A DNA stretch of 64,000 nt, taken from positions 16,011-80,010 of the forward strand of contig DATBIR010000040.1 of the NCBI GenBank assembly GCA_036556825.1. The letters run 5' to 3'. Each line of letters starts with the position of its first letter. Positions within the stretch are counted from its first letter, which is position 1. This DNA comes from JAJKJG01 sp036556825 (GTDB lineage: Bacteria; Pseudomonadota; Alphaproteobacteria; Rhizobiales; Beijerinckiaceae). The notes beneath the pieces were generated by a model. It saw nothing but the letters and a program-made list of their open reading frames with translations, was not told the origin of the DNA and did not search any database. The position numbers and the translations under genes were made by a program. Below, piece by piece: positions 31,252-40,087 of the stretch.

Positions 31252-34223
31252 GCCGTGCGCGCGTCCCACTCGCGCAATGCCTGCGCGTCGCGCCCCGTGA
31301 CGTCCGGATAGTCCGGATCGGAGCCGATGTCGCGGCTGATCTTCCACGAACGTGCGCATTTGCGCCCTTCGGCGAGAGCGGGCACGACGGCGACGCCCTT
31401 GACCTCGTCGAGGCGGAATGCATCGGCGGGTCCTTCCTCGCCCCGCACATCGATGCCCGACGTGATGGCGACCTCGGCGAAATCGATGCCGTCGAGCGCC
31501 CGCCGAAGATCCTCGTCGGCGACGAAGACGACCGGCGCTGCCTCGAGGCTCGACCCGATGCGCTTGCCTGCCCGCTCGATCTCGAGAGCGCCGGTCACGA
31601 CGCGGCGGACCCGGCGGATCCTGGCCCAACGTTCGGCCAGGTCATCGTTGCGCCAGGCCGCCGGCACCTCCGGAAAGGTCTCCAGATGCACCGAACCGGT
31701 CTCGGACGGATAACGGTACAGCCACGCCTCCTCGGCCGTGAAAGCCAGGATCGGCGCGATCCAGGTCGTGACGCGGCGGAAGGTTTCGTCGATCACGGTG
31801 AGCGCGCTCCTGCGCCGCGAGCTCGAGATGGGGTCGCAGTAGAGCGTGTCCTTGCGGATGTCGAAGTAGAAGGCCGACAGGTCCGTGGTCATGAATGACG
31901 TGAGCAGCGCCACCACCCGCTTGTAGTCGAAGGCGGCGTAAGCCTCGCGAATGTCGGCGTCGAGCTCGGCGAGGCGATGCAGGATGAAGCGCTCCAGCTC
32001 CGGCATCTCCGCAACGTCGACGCGGTCGCGGTCATGGAAATGATGGAGCGAGCCGAGCATCCAGCGAATTGTATTGCGCAGCTTGCGGTAGGTTTCGACG
32101 AAGTTCTTCAGGATCTCGGGTCCGAAGCGCACGTCGTCCGTATAGTCCGAGGCCGCCACCCAGAGGCGCAGGATATCGGCGCCGTATTCGCTCATCACCT
32201 GTTGCGGCGAGATGGTATTGCCCTTCGATTTCGACATCTTCTCCTCGCCCTTCTCATCGAGGATGAAGCCGTGCGTGAGCACGACGTCATAGGGCGCGCG
32301 GGAGCGGGTGCCGCAACTCTCCAGAAGCGACGAATGGAACCAGCCGCGGTGCTGGTCGGAGCCTTCCAGATACATCACCGCATCGGGCCCGCCGTCGATG
32401 CGGCGGTGCGTCTTGAGATCCTCGCGAACCTCCAGGGTGAAGGCGTGCGTCGAGCCTGAATCGAACCAGACGTCGAGGATGTCGTCGACCTTCTCGTAGT
32501 CAGCGGGCGCATAGCCGAACGGGCTGAGGAACCGCCCCGCGGCGCCTTCCTGGAACCAGGCGTCCGCACCTTCTCGCGCGAACGCATCGGCGATCGCCCC
32601 GTTGACGCGTTCGTCCTTGAGGATGTCGTTGCCGCCTTTGCGCACGAATACCGCGATCGGCACGCCCCAGGCGCGCTGGCGGGAGACCACCCAGTCAGGC
32701 CGGTTCTCGATCATGCCGGTGATGCGGTTCTCGCCCGTCGGCGGCACCCATTGCACGGTCCTGATCGCGGCGAGGGCCTTCTGCCGCAAGGTCTCGTTGC
32801 CGAGCGCCGGAACGGCCTTGTCCATGGCGATGAACCATTGCGGCGTGTTGCGGAAGATGAGAGGCGCCTTCGAACGCCAGGAATGCGGATACTGGTGCTT
32901 GAGGCGCCCGCGCGCGACCAGGGCGCCGGCGTCGATCAGCTTGCGCATCACCGCCTCGTTGGCGCCGGCATCCTTGCCCTTGTCGTCGAAGATGCGCTCG
33001 CCCGCGAAGAGCGGGACGTCCGCGTAATAGGACGAGTCCTCGGCAACCGTGTGCGGCACCTCTTTGGTGCCGCAGGCTTCGAAGGCAGCGCGATATTTGA
33101 CGAAGGTGTTGTAGTCGTCGGCGCCATGGCCGGGCGCGGTGTGCACGAACCCGGTGCCGGTATCGTCGGTCACGTAATCGGCCTGCAGCACCGGCACGTC
33201 GAAATCCCAGTAGCCGTTGCCGCCCGAAACCCCACGGAACGGATGCGCGGCGCGCGCGATCATCACCGGCAGCACGTCCTTCTCGCGGGCATAGGCGGTC
33301 ACGCGCGCGGCGGCGAAAACCTCCGGAGCCAGCTTGTCGGCGATCACGTAACGCTCGCCGACCTTGGCCCAGTTGTCGGGCGGCGCGTCGGTGATGCGAT
33401 ACAGCCCGTAGGCGATGTCCGAACCGAAGGTGATGGCGCGGTTGGCCGGGATCGTCCACGGGGTCGTGGTCCAGATCAGGACCGATGCGCCCTCGAGGTC
33501 ACGATCGAGGGTATCGACAATCGGAAACTTCACCCAGATCGTCGGCGAGGCCTTCTCATGATATTCGACTTCAGCCTCGGCGAGGGCGGTGCGCTCGACC
33601 GCTGACCACATTACCGGCTTCGAGCCCCGATAGAGCTGGTCCGTCAGGGCGAAGCTCATGATCTCGCGCGCGATCTGGGCCTCGGCCGGATAGGCCATGG
33701 TCGAATATGGGTTCTGCCAGTCCCCCTCGACGCCCAGGCGCTGAAACTCCGTCCGCTGCACGTCGATCCATTTCTCGGCGAAAGCGCGGCATTCGCGACG
33801 GAACTCGATCACCGGGACCTGATCCTTGTCGCGGCCCTTGGCCCGGTATTCCTCCTCGATCTTCCACTCGATGGGCAGGCCGTGGCAGTCCCAGCCGGGC
33901 ACGTAATTGGAGTCGCGGCCCAGCATCTGCTGCGAGCGCACCACCAGATCTTTCAGGATCTTGTTGAGAGCGTGCCCGATATGAATGTGGCCGTTGGCGT
34001 AGGGCGGCCCGTCATGCAGGACGAAGCGCGGACGGCCGGCGCCCGCCGCCCGCAGCCGCCGGTATAGGTCCGTATTCTGCCAGCGCTCGAGCAGCGCGGG
34101 CTCGCGCTGCGGCAGGCCGGCGCGCATCGGGAAGTCCGTCTGCGGCAGGAACAGGGTCTGCGAGTAGTCCCGTTCCTGCTTCTCGGCTTGGGTTGTCACG
34201 TCGAGGGTTTCTGAAGCGGACAT
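31248..34223 (-). CDS. ileS: Isoleucyl-tRNA synthetase
   Basis: 991 residues. Class I synthetase charging tRNA-Ile. The HIGH motif is at 81-84 (NGHIHIGHALNKILK), the editing domain includes the TPGHG-like block HTAPGHGADDYNTF, and the KMSKS loop is GEEKMSKSKGNTISP. It is the eubacterial type. The C-terminal zinc ribbon of E. coli IleRS is degenerate: a single Cys remains in KCARSWKI and the last pair is replaced by TGRDAQALREWD, as in other alphaproteobacteria. The stop overlaps the cupin start. ribF is upstream (211 bases), giving the order ribF, ileS, cupin, lspA. Confidence 0.97.
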   Translation of the reverse strand: MSASETLDVTTQAEKQERDYSQTLFLPQTDFPMRAGLPQREPALLERWQNTDLYRRLRAAGAGRPRFVLHDGPPYANGHIHIGHALNKILKDLVVRSQQMLGRDSNYVPGWDCHGLPIEWKIEEEYRAKGRDKDQVPVIEFRRECRAFAEKWIDVQRTEFQRLGVEGDWQNPYSTMAYPAEAQIAREIMSFALTDQLYRGSKPVMWSAVERTALAEAEVEYHEKASPTIWVKFPIVDTLDRDLEGASVLIWTTTPWTIPANRAITFGSDIAYGLYRITDAPPDNWAKVGERYVIADKLAPEVFAAARVTAYAREKDVLPVMIARAAHPFRGVSGGNGYWDFDVPVLQADYVTDDTGTGFVHTAPGHGADDYNTFVKYRAAFEACGTKEVPHTVAEDSSYYADVPLFAGERIFDDKGKDAGANEAVMRKLIDAGALVARGRLKHQYPHSWRSKAPLIFRNTPQWFIAMDKAVPALGNETLRQKALAAIRTVQWVPPTGENRITGMIENRPDWVVSRQRAWGVPIAVFVRKGGNDILKDERVNGAIADAFAREGADAWFQEGAAGRFLSPFGYAPADYEKVDDILDVWFDSGSTHAFTLEVREDLKTHRRIDGGPDAVMYLEGSDQHRGWFHSSLLESCGTRSRAPYDVVLTHGFILDEKGEEKMSKSKGNTISPQQVMSEYGADILRLWVAASDYTDDVRFGPEILKNFVETYRKLRNTIRWMLGSLHHFHDRDRVDVAEMPELERFILHRLAELDADIREAYAAFDYKRVVALLTSFMTTDLSAFYFDIRKDTLYCDPISSSRRRSALTVIDETFRRVTTWIAPILAFTAEEAWLYRYPSETGSVHLETFPEVPAAWRNDDLAERWARIRRVRRVVTGALEIERAGKRIGSSLEAAPVVFVADEDLRRALDGIDFAEVAITSGIDVRGEEGPADAFRLDEVKGVAVVPALAEGRKCARSWKISRDIGSDPDYPDVTGRDAQALREWDARTA

Positions 34224-34433
34224 GGCATCAAGGGGGGCTGGCTCCCTTCGCGGAGCACGAATCGGAATCTACGGGAGACGGCACAACCCGGACCTTCGCG
34301 AGCCGCGCTCAGGCGAAGGCCGGGCCTGTAATTCGCAGAATGCGGACCGAAACGTCCGGATATCGGCAAGGCGCTGTCCTCATGGGCGGCCTTGTAGCAG
34401 CGACCCGCCAGCGAATAAAGCGGCGCGCACCGG

Positions 34434-35429
34434 TCAGCCGATGAAAGAGATGGGCTCGGCGGGCGCGCAAGCAAGGCTGGCACGCGCCTGGCGAGCGTCC
34501 TCGCGCATGCGCGCGACCAGCGCCTCGGCCGAGGGGAACCGCTCCTCCCCGCGGATCCAGGCGACGAATTCGACCTGGAGCCGACGCCCGTAGAGCTCGC
34601 CGTCGAAATCGAAGACGTGCACCTCGAGGAGCGGCGCGCCGTTGTCGAAGGTCGGTCGCCGCCCGAAATTCGCCACGCCCTCCCGGATATCGCCCGGGCC
34701 GAGGCCGACCCGGACCGCATAAATGCCGTGGCGGAGCTCGCAATCCTCGCCGAGGCTCATATTGGCCGTCGGAAAGCCGAGCTCGCGCCCGCGCTTATCC
34801 CCGTGCCGGACCTCGCCTTCGACGAACCAGCGGTAGCCGAGCAGCGCGTTGGCGCGGGGCACGTCTCCGGCCGCGAGAGCCGAGCGGATGGCGGTCGACG
34901 AGACGGGCTCGCCGCGATGCGCGACCGCCGGAACGAGCTCGCAATCGATGCCGTGCCGCCGGCAAAGCTCGGCCAGCATGGCCGGCGTTCCCTCGCGACC
35001 GCGCCCGAAATGGAAGTCGTAGCCGACCGCGACGCCACCGACGTGCAGCTCGTCGCGCAGGAGGTCCGTCACGAAGCCGGCGGCGCTGGTGCCCGCCAGC
35101 TGCGCGTCGAAACGGCGCACGAAGACGCCGTCGAGGCCGAGCTTGTCGAGAATGGTCAGCTTCACAGGCTCGGGGGTCAGCCGGAACATCGGCCGGTCTG
35201 GAGCGAAGAATTTTCGCGGATGCGGCTCGAAGGTCAGGACCGCGGCGGACCGGCCCGAACTCCTGGCAGCGGCGATGGACGTCTCGACGAGCTGTCGGTG
35301 ACCAAGATGGATGCCGTCGAAATTGCCGATGGCGATCACCGCGCCCCTGAGCTGTGGCGGCACAGGGTCGCCGTTGCGAACGACATCAAAGCGGCGCGAT
35401 CCGATCGTGCGCTGCTGGTTAATGGACAT
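34434..35429 (-). CDS. ribF: Bifunctional riboflavin kinase/FAD synthetase
   Basis: 331 residues. The N-terminal FMN adenylyltransferase domain shows AIGNFDGIHLGHRQLV, TFEPHPRKFF, VGYDFHFGRGREGT and VSSTAIRSAL. The C-terminal riboflavin kinase domain shows the GFPTAN motif (RELGFPTANMSL) and GIYAVRV, with the ending VEFVAWIRGEERF. It makes FMN and FAD from riboflavin. It is the first gene of the long minus-strand series through mutL. The upstream 245 bases, shared with the divergent cheY, should contain its promoter. Confidence 0.96.
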   Translation of the reverse strand: MSINQQRTIGSRRFDVVRNGDPVPPQLRGAVIAIGNFDGIHLGHRQLVETSIAAARSSGRSAAVLTFEPHPRKFFAPDRPMFRLTPEPVKLTILDKLGLDGVFVRRFDAQLAGTSAAGFVTDLLRDELHVGGVAVGYDFHFGRGREGTPAMLAELCRRHGIDCELVPAVAHRGEPVSSTAIRSALAAGDVPRANALLGYRWFVEGEVRHGDKRGRELGFPTANMSLGEDCELRHGIYAVRVGLGPGDIREGVANFGRRPTFDNGAPLLEVHVFDFDGELYGRRLQVEFVAWIRGEERFPSAEALVARMREDARQARASLACAPAEPISFIG

Positions 35430-35674
35430 TTGAGATAATTTGCCGGATCCGTGCGAGGGCCGCGAACCTGTCCAAATCCTTTACGGGGGTCAAGCCGCCG
35501 CGACGGTTGTTTTGCGCGGCGGCGCGGCGTCCAAGCCGCGCGGGGCCGTGATTAACGGCTTTGAAACTGGCCCCCTGTAGCGTGTCGTCCGGGGATATTC
35601 CGGACGGAATTCTTCACCCCGATCTATTGCCGCCCGGCACCCGAGGCGGCGCCTTCCAATTCGGAGCAGGGATC

Positions 35675-36058
35675 ATGGCCCTCGATTTGTCGATGCCGAT
35701 TCTCGTCGTGGACGACTACCAGACGATGGTCCGCATCATTCGCAACCTTCTCAAGCAGCTCGGCTTTGAGGACGTGGACGATGCTTCCGACGGCACGACG
35801 GCTCTCGCCAAGCTGAAGCAGAAGAAATACGGCCTCGTCATCTCCGACTGGAACATGGAGCCGATGACCGGCTACGAGCTGCTGCGCCATGTGCGCGCCG
35901 ACGAGAACCTGCGCCAGACGCTGTTCATTATGGTTACGGCCGAGTCGAAGACCGAGAACGTCATCGCCGCCAAGAAGGCCGGCGTGAACAACTATATCGT
36001 CAAGCCGTTCAACGCGCAGACCCTGAAGACCAAGATCGAGGCCGTTTGCGGCGCGTGA
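35675..36058 (+). CDS. cheY: CheY-type single-domain response regulator
   Basis: 127 residues, one receiver domain and nothing else. Acidic pocket D13-D14, phospho-acceptor D58 (LVISDWNMEPMTG), T88 and K110 (YIVKPF) are all present; these are the conserved switch residues. The WNMEPMTG block and AKKAGVNNYIVKPF resemble flagellar CheY. GGAG eight bases before the ATG at 35675 supports this start. A cheZ gene follows 40 bases downstream, so this CheY is probably dephosphorylated by it. No kinase or receptor gene is in the window. Confidence 0.93.
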   Translation: MALDLSMPILVVDDYQTMVRIIRNLLKQLGFEDVDDASDGTTALAKLKQKKYGLVISDWNMEPMTGYELLRHVRADENLRQTLFIMVTAESKTENVIAAKKAGVNNYIVKPFNAQTLKTKIEAVCGA

Positions 36059-36098
36059 GCGACCTGCGAGGCGCAGTCATTCGACAGTGAGGCTGGAC

Positions 36099-36710
36099 AT
36101 GGGGACTGCAACCGCCCGCGCGGCTCGCGCGCCCGCCAGGGACAAGGACGCCACATCCAAGGCCAAGAGCCACGGCGACGAGATGGCCAAGGGACGCAGC
36201 GGTGACATGGAGGTGCAGGTCATCGTCCGCGAGCTGGCGAATGTGGCGGACTATATCGCGCATATGAAGAATGAGGTCGCGGCACTGCGGGCCAACGAGC
36301 TCTCGCGCGAGCGCATCCCTTCGGCCAATGACGAGCTTGGCAACGTCGTCCAGGCGACGGCCTCGGCGACACACACCATCATGGCCGCGGCCGAGGAGAT
36401 CCTCGGCTCCGGCGACCTCTCGGACAAGGATTACCGCGAGCTGGTCGAAACCAGGGTCCTCTCCATTTTCGAAGCCTGTTCGTTCCAGGACATCACGGGC
36501 CAGCGCATAGGCAGGGTTCTCGAGATGCTCGGCCAGCTGGAAAAGCGCCTCGACCGCTTTGCCAAAGCGGTCAACGTGCGCGATTCGGCCGATGGCGGCG
36601 ATCCCGAGGAAGCTCTGCGCCAGGCGCGCCGCGAGGTCCTGCTGCTGCACGGGCCCCAGGACGAAGGCGTCGCCATCAAGCAGGACGACATCGACGCCCT
36701 GTTCGATTGA
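36099..36710 (+). CDS. cheZ: CheY phosphatase CheZ
   Basis: 203 residues, mostly helical. The signature CSFQDITGQRIGRVLEML contains D131 and Q135, matching the catalytic Asp and Gln (QDxTGQ) of E. coli CheZ, inside the long four-helix-bundle hairpin. The last residues QDDIDALFD are the C-terminal CheY-binding peptide. The first ~35 residues are Ala/Lys-rich and disordered. ATG at 36099 has GAGG six bases upstream; an in-frame GTG at 36087 is less likely. With cheY it forms a two-gene unit acting on flagellar rotation. Confidence 0.92.
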   Translation: MGTATARAARAPARDKDATSKAKSHGDEMAKGRSGDMEVQVIVRELANVADYIAHMKNEVAALRANELSRERIPSANDELGNVVQATASATHTIMAAAEEILGSGDLSDKDYRELVETRVLSIFEACSFQDITGQRIGRVLEMLGQLEKRLDRFAKAVNVRDSADGGDPEEALRQARREVLLLHGPQDEGVAIKQDDIDALFD

Positions 36711-36769
36711 GCTCGGCGAACCCCTTCTCGCTCCAGATCGAATCCGCGGCAGGCTGCCGACGGGCCGTG

Positions 36770-37681
36770 CTAGCCCCAGGTCAGCTGCTCGCAGACGCCG
36801 CGTGGCTGGCACGACTGGCCGCTGAGCCATTTGCGCACATGCGCCGCGTTTAGGCTGCCTTCCTCCAGCCCGAGTTCGACGGCGTGGATACCGCGCGCCG
36901 TCAACAGCGTATCGATGCCATAGGCCGATGCGCCGGCGATATCAGTGCGCATGGCGTCGCCGATCGCCAGGACCCGATCGAGCCGCACCGGCTCGCCGCC
37001 CCGGACTTTTGCGGCGGTCTGCAGCGCCGCTTCGTAGACCGGGCGGTGCGGCTTGCCGGCATAAAAAACCTCGCCGCCCCGCTCCTCGTAGGCCAGCGCC
37101 AATGCTCCGGCACAGGGAACCAGACGATCGCCGCGCTCGACGACGATGTCGGGATTGGCGCAGATCATCCAGAGATTGCGGTCGCGCATGCGCTCCAGGC
37201 GCTCGCGATAGTCTTCCACCGTCTCGCGGTCGTCGTCGTCGAAGCCGGAGCAGACGACGTAATCGGCTTCGTCGATGGTGCCGAAACGCACGTCGAGGCC
37301 GTCGAAGATGGGTCGGTCGCGCACGGGGCCAAGGTGGTGAACCACCTGATTTTCGCGCGCGATCACGGCCGCGCGGGTGAGATCCCCGGAGGTGACGATG
37401 GCGTCCCAGGCGGACCGCGGCACGCCGACCCGGTCGAGCTGCGTCGCCACGCTCCCGCCCGGTCGCGGCGCGTTTGACACCAGCACGACCACGCCGCCCT
37501 GCGCCCGATAACGGTTCAGCGCGTCGCTGGCCGACGCATGCGCGACGAGGCCATTGTGCAGGACGCCCCAGATGTCGCACAGGATCACATCATACCGTGG
37601 GCTGAGCGCGCCGAGGCCTGCCACCAGCGGGACCTCGGCATCGACGCGTTCAATGGGTTGTGCAGCGGGTCTGGATGCCAT
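36770..37681 (-). CDS. HAD-superfamily IIA hydrolase (TIGR01459-like)
   Basis: 303 residues. The HAD motifs are visible: motif I VILCDIWGVLHNG (D-x-W variant of DxDG), motif II VVLVSNAPRP, a Lys in GKPHRPVYE and motif IV VLAIGDAMRTDIAGA. The cap arrangement is the subclass IIA type of NagD/PLP phosphatase. In alphaproteobacteria this group (TIGR01459) has no firm substrate; sugar phosphates or pyridoxal phosphate are possible. Start ATG 37681 is preferred over an upstream TTG. It lies downstream of the EAL-like gene on the same strand with 53 bases between. Confidence 0.88.
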   Translation of the reverse strand: MASRPAAQPIERVDAEVPLVAGLGALSPRYDVILCDIWGVLHNGLVAHASASDALNRYRAQGGVVVLVSNAPRPGGSVATQLDRVGVPRSAWDAIVTSGDLTRAAVIARENQVVHHLGPVRDRPIFDGLDVRFGTIDEADYVVCSGFDDDDRETVEDYRERLERMRDRNLWMICANPDIVVERGDRLVPCAGALALAYEERGGEVFYAGKPHRPVYEAALQTAAKVRGGEPVRLDRVLAIGDAMRTDIAGASAYGIDTLLTARGIHAVELGLEEGSLNAAHVRKWLSGQSCQPRGVCEQLTWG

Positions 37682-37734
37682 TCGCTTGTTGCCGTAACTG
37701 TGGCTGCGGCGCGTAGGCGGCGACCTTGTCGAAG

Positions 37735-39306
37735 TCAACCCGTGCGGCGCAGAAAGGCCCTGAAGGGCTTGCGCTCCTCCGCCTCGGCGGCTGCCGGGGA
37801 GGAAGCCTGGCGCGCGGTCGCGGCCGGCGTCGCCGGAACGGGCAGGACCTGCGCGGTGAGCGGCTTTTGCGCGTCCTGGGCGCCCGGCGGGACCTGCGCG
37901 CCCGGCACGAGTTCGCCCTGCAGCTCGTTATCAGATGCCGGCCTGGTCAGCACTTCCGGACGGATTGCCCGCGGCGGCGCGAAGACGAAGCCCTGGGCCA
38001 GCGGCACATCGAGATCGATGAGGTTCGGGACGTCCTTCTCGTGCTCGACGCGCTCGGCGATCAGGCGAATCCCGGCGCGCGACAGGACAGCCGTGAGATC
38101 GCTGATCTCGATGTCGAGACCGCGGGCGGTCTGCGGCTCGAGCAGCATCTCGGCCGGGACCTTGAGGAAGCGCACACCTCGTTCGGCGAGCGCCAGCGGA
38201 TCGAGGCGCAGGTCTGTGAGGCGGTCCATCGCAAAGGACACGCCCTTGTTGCGCAGAATCGCGAGCGTGCCGGCCTGATCGGCGTCGAGCTTGCGCCAGA
38301 CGGCTTGCGGCAGTTCGAGGATCAGGCGGTCGGCGACGTCCGGGTAAGCCTCCGCGACCCGGCCGGCGGCTCGCAGGATGCCGTTATCGAGCGAGGCTGG
38401 CGAGATGTTGCAGCTGACCCTTGTCTCGCTGCCGCGCCCGGCGAGATGCCGGGCAATGCCGGCCGCGCGCGTGAGCACCTTGCGGTCGAGCTCGGCCGCG
38501 AGATCGCAGCGCTCCAGGATCGGCACGAATTCGGCCGGGACAAGAATGGTATCGTCGGCGAGCCGCAGCCGCGCCAGGATCTCGTAAAAACGCGTCTTGC
38601 GCTGCGGCAGCGACACGACCGGCTGCAGGTGGAGGTCGAGGCGATCATTCTCGAACGCCTGCATGACCGCAGCAATGCGGCGGGCATCGCCGACCTCGCT
38701 CCCCGGCCGCCGCTCCTCCGCCACCGCGGGTGGCGCCGGAAGCGCTCCCTGCACGGGCAGCAGCGACGGAATCGGCCGCTCGCGCCGGCCGGGCTCCGGC
38801 TCGGCGGATGGCGGCGTTCGGGCCGGTGCCCTTGGCGTCAACGGCGGGGCCGCCGCCGGGGCCTCATCCCGCGCCCGACGCACCTGGTCCTTGAGCGACG
38901 TGACATCCTTGTCCTGGGTCGCGACCGTGACCGCCAAATCCCTGACAAGGCCGCCGAGAAGGGCGATCTCTCCGGTAACTTCTGCAACGGCCGAACTCAG
39001 GCCAGGCGCGGCATGACGGTCCGAATCCGAGAGGCGCCCCTCGACCCGAAGCAGGCGGGACGAGAGCACGTCAAGCTCGCTCGACACCTTGTCGACCCGC
39101 AGGCGCAGCACGACCACCTGCTGCAGCGCGAACACGCCGGCGGCGATGCCGGCCAGGAGGACGATCCAGATCAGCGCGTTGACGGGCGACTTGGCCGTCA
39201 ACACGAGGCCGGACACGGCAATCACGGCCACGAGGCCACAGGCGGCGAGTCCGCTCATCAGAATGGACGGTTTGCCGCCCCGGAAGAGGCCGCTCTTCTC
39301 AGTCAT
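37735..39306 (-). CDS. Membrane-anchored degenerate EAL-domain protein
   Basis: 523 residues. Two membrane spans near 13-37 and 43-65 are followed by a coiled coil (~68-150), a Pro/Ala linker and an EAL domain (~225-455). The domain is degenerate: the EAL triplet reads YEILARLRL, while VSCNISPASL and LILELPQ survive, but the metal-binding DDFGTG segment is replaced by AMDRLTDLRLDPL. Catalytic hydrolysis of cyclic di-GMP is therefore unlikely; it may bind the nucleotide or act as a scaffold. The C-terminal ~70 residues are Pro/Ala-rich. Location next to cheY/cheZ is suggestive only. ATG 39306 chosen; a TTG further upstream is possible. Confidence 0.85.
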   Translation of the reverse strand: MTEKSGLFRGGKPSILMSGLAACGLVAVIAVSGLVLTAKSPVNALIWIVLLAGIAAGVFALQQVVVLRLRVDKVSSELDVLSSRLLRVEGRLSDSDRHAAPGLSSAVAEVTGEIALLGGLVRDLAVTVATQDKDVTSLKDQVRRARDEAPAAAPPLTPRAPARTPPSAEPEPGRRERPIPSLLPVQGALPAPPAVAEERRPGSEVGDARRIAAVMQAFENDRLDLHLQPVVSLPQRKTRFYEILARLRLADDTILVPAEFVPILERCDLAAELDRKVLTRAAGIARHLAGRGSETRVSCNISPASLDNGILRAAGRVAEAYPDVADRLILELPQAVWRKLDADQAGTLAILRNKGVSFAMDRLTDLRLDPLALAERGVRFLKVPAEMLLEPQTARGLDIEISDLTAVLSRAGIRLIAERVEHEKDVPNLIDLDVPLAQGFVFAPPRAIRPEVLTRPASDNELQGELVPGAQVPPGAQDAQKPLTAQVLPVPATPAATARQASSPAAAEAEERKPFRAFLRRTG

Positions 39307-39423
39307 CCCCGCCGCTGTGCCCCCATTCGCGTCTGTGTTGCGCGAATCACGCCGTGTATCGTTTGCCGACAGCGACTCTTGCGGCAAGGGTTGCGGTGCA
39401 ACACTCTGTTAAAGGTTACCTAA

Positions 39424-39810
39424 ATGCCACGCTTTCTGAACCCGCCCACGGTCGCGCCGCCGAACTCCCGCTACAGTCACGGCGTTGTCCACGACCTGCA
39501 TGGCAGCCGACTGGTGATTTCAGGTCAGGTCGGGTTGCGGCAGGACGGCACCCTCGCCGATGGGCTCGAGGCGCAGCTTGAGCAGTGCTGGGACAACGTC
39601 ATCGCGGTGCTGCGATCGGCCGGCATGGATGTGACAAATCTCGTCAAGGTCACCATCTTCGTGACGGTGGCCGATGCCATCGCCATCAGCCGCCGCGTGC
39701 GTGAGCGGAAACTGGTCGGCCATGCGCCGGCGTCGACGTTTCTTCAGGTAGCCGGTCTTGCGCGGCCGGACTTCCTTGCCGAAATCGAGGCGGAAGCGGT
39801 CAAGGAGTGA
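39424..39810 (+). CDS. RidA/YjgF family protein
   Basis: 128 residues, the usual size. Members form trimers that hydrolyse reactive enamine/imine products of PLP enzymes. Seen: PNSRYSHGVV, LVISGQVGLRQDG, the helix around LEQCWDNVIAVLRSAGMD, VKVTIFVTVADA and the C-terminal EIEAEAV. The canonical Arg near position 105 (VAxLPxxAxVEIE) falls in AGLARPDFLAEIE, so activity is plausible but belongs to a divergent subgroup. It is followed after five bases by the heavy-metal-binding gene. An omega-aminotransferase lies 0.3 kb downstream, giving a source of imines. Confidence 0.9.
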   Translation: MPRFLNPPTVAPPNSRYSHGVVHDLHGSRLVISGQVGLRQDGTLADGLEAQLEQCWDNVIAVLRSAGMDVTNLVKVTIFVTVADAIAISRRVRERKLVGHAPASTFLQVAGLARPDFLAEIEAEAVKE

Positions 39811-39815
39811 TGGTC

Positions 39816-40037
39816 ATGGACGAAACCCGCAATGACGTCATGATGAAGGTCGACGGCATGACCTGCGAGGGCTGCGCCGAGACCGTGCGCCGCACGATCC
39901 GCAGGCTCGATCCGCAGGCACTGGTGACGGTCGATCTGGAGCGCGGCCAGGTGACCGCGACGACATGCGCGGATACGCTGGAAGTGACTGCCGCCGTGAC
40001 CAAGGCAGGGTATAATGCCACCGCGATGACCGGATGA
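39816..40037 (+). CDS. Heavy-metal-associated (HMA) domain protein
   Basis: 73 residues, a single ferredoxin-like HMA domain. The metal motif is MTCEGC, Cys17 and Cys20, in KVDGMTCEGCAETVRRTI. A C-terminal strand GYNATAM completes the fold. Such free-standing domains are CopZ-like copper chaperones or metal sensors. No copper ATPase is nearby, so the partner is unknown. AGGAG eight bases before the ATG at 39816 sets the start; earlier in-frame starts overlap the ridA-like stop. Confidence 0.9.
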   Translation: MDETRNDVMMKVDGMTCEGCAETVRRTIRRLDPQALVTVDLERGQVTATTCADTLEVTAAVTKAGYNATAMTG

Positions 40038-40087
40038 CTCGTTCGACCACTGCAAGCCTTCCGTCCTGTCCTGAAAGGTAACTGACC

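Noticed and set aside
37726..39423. Long plus-strand open frame opposite the EAL-like gene
   Set aside because: Composition (Arg/Gly/Asp-rich, no domains) is that of an antisense shadow in GC-rich DNA.
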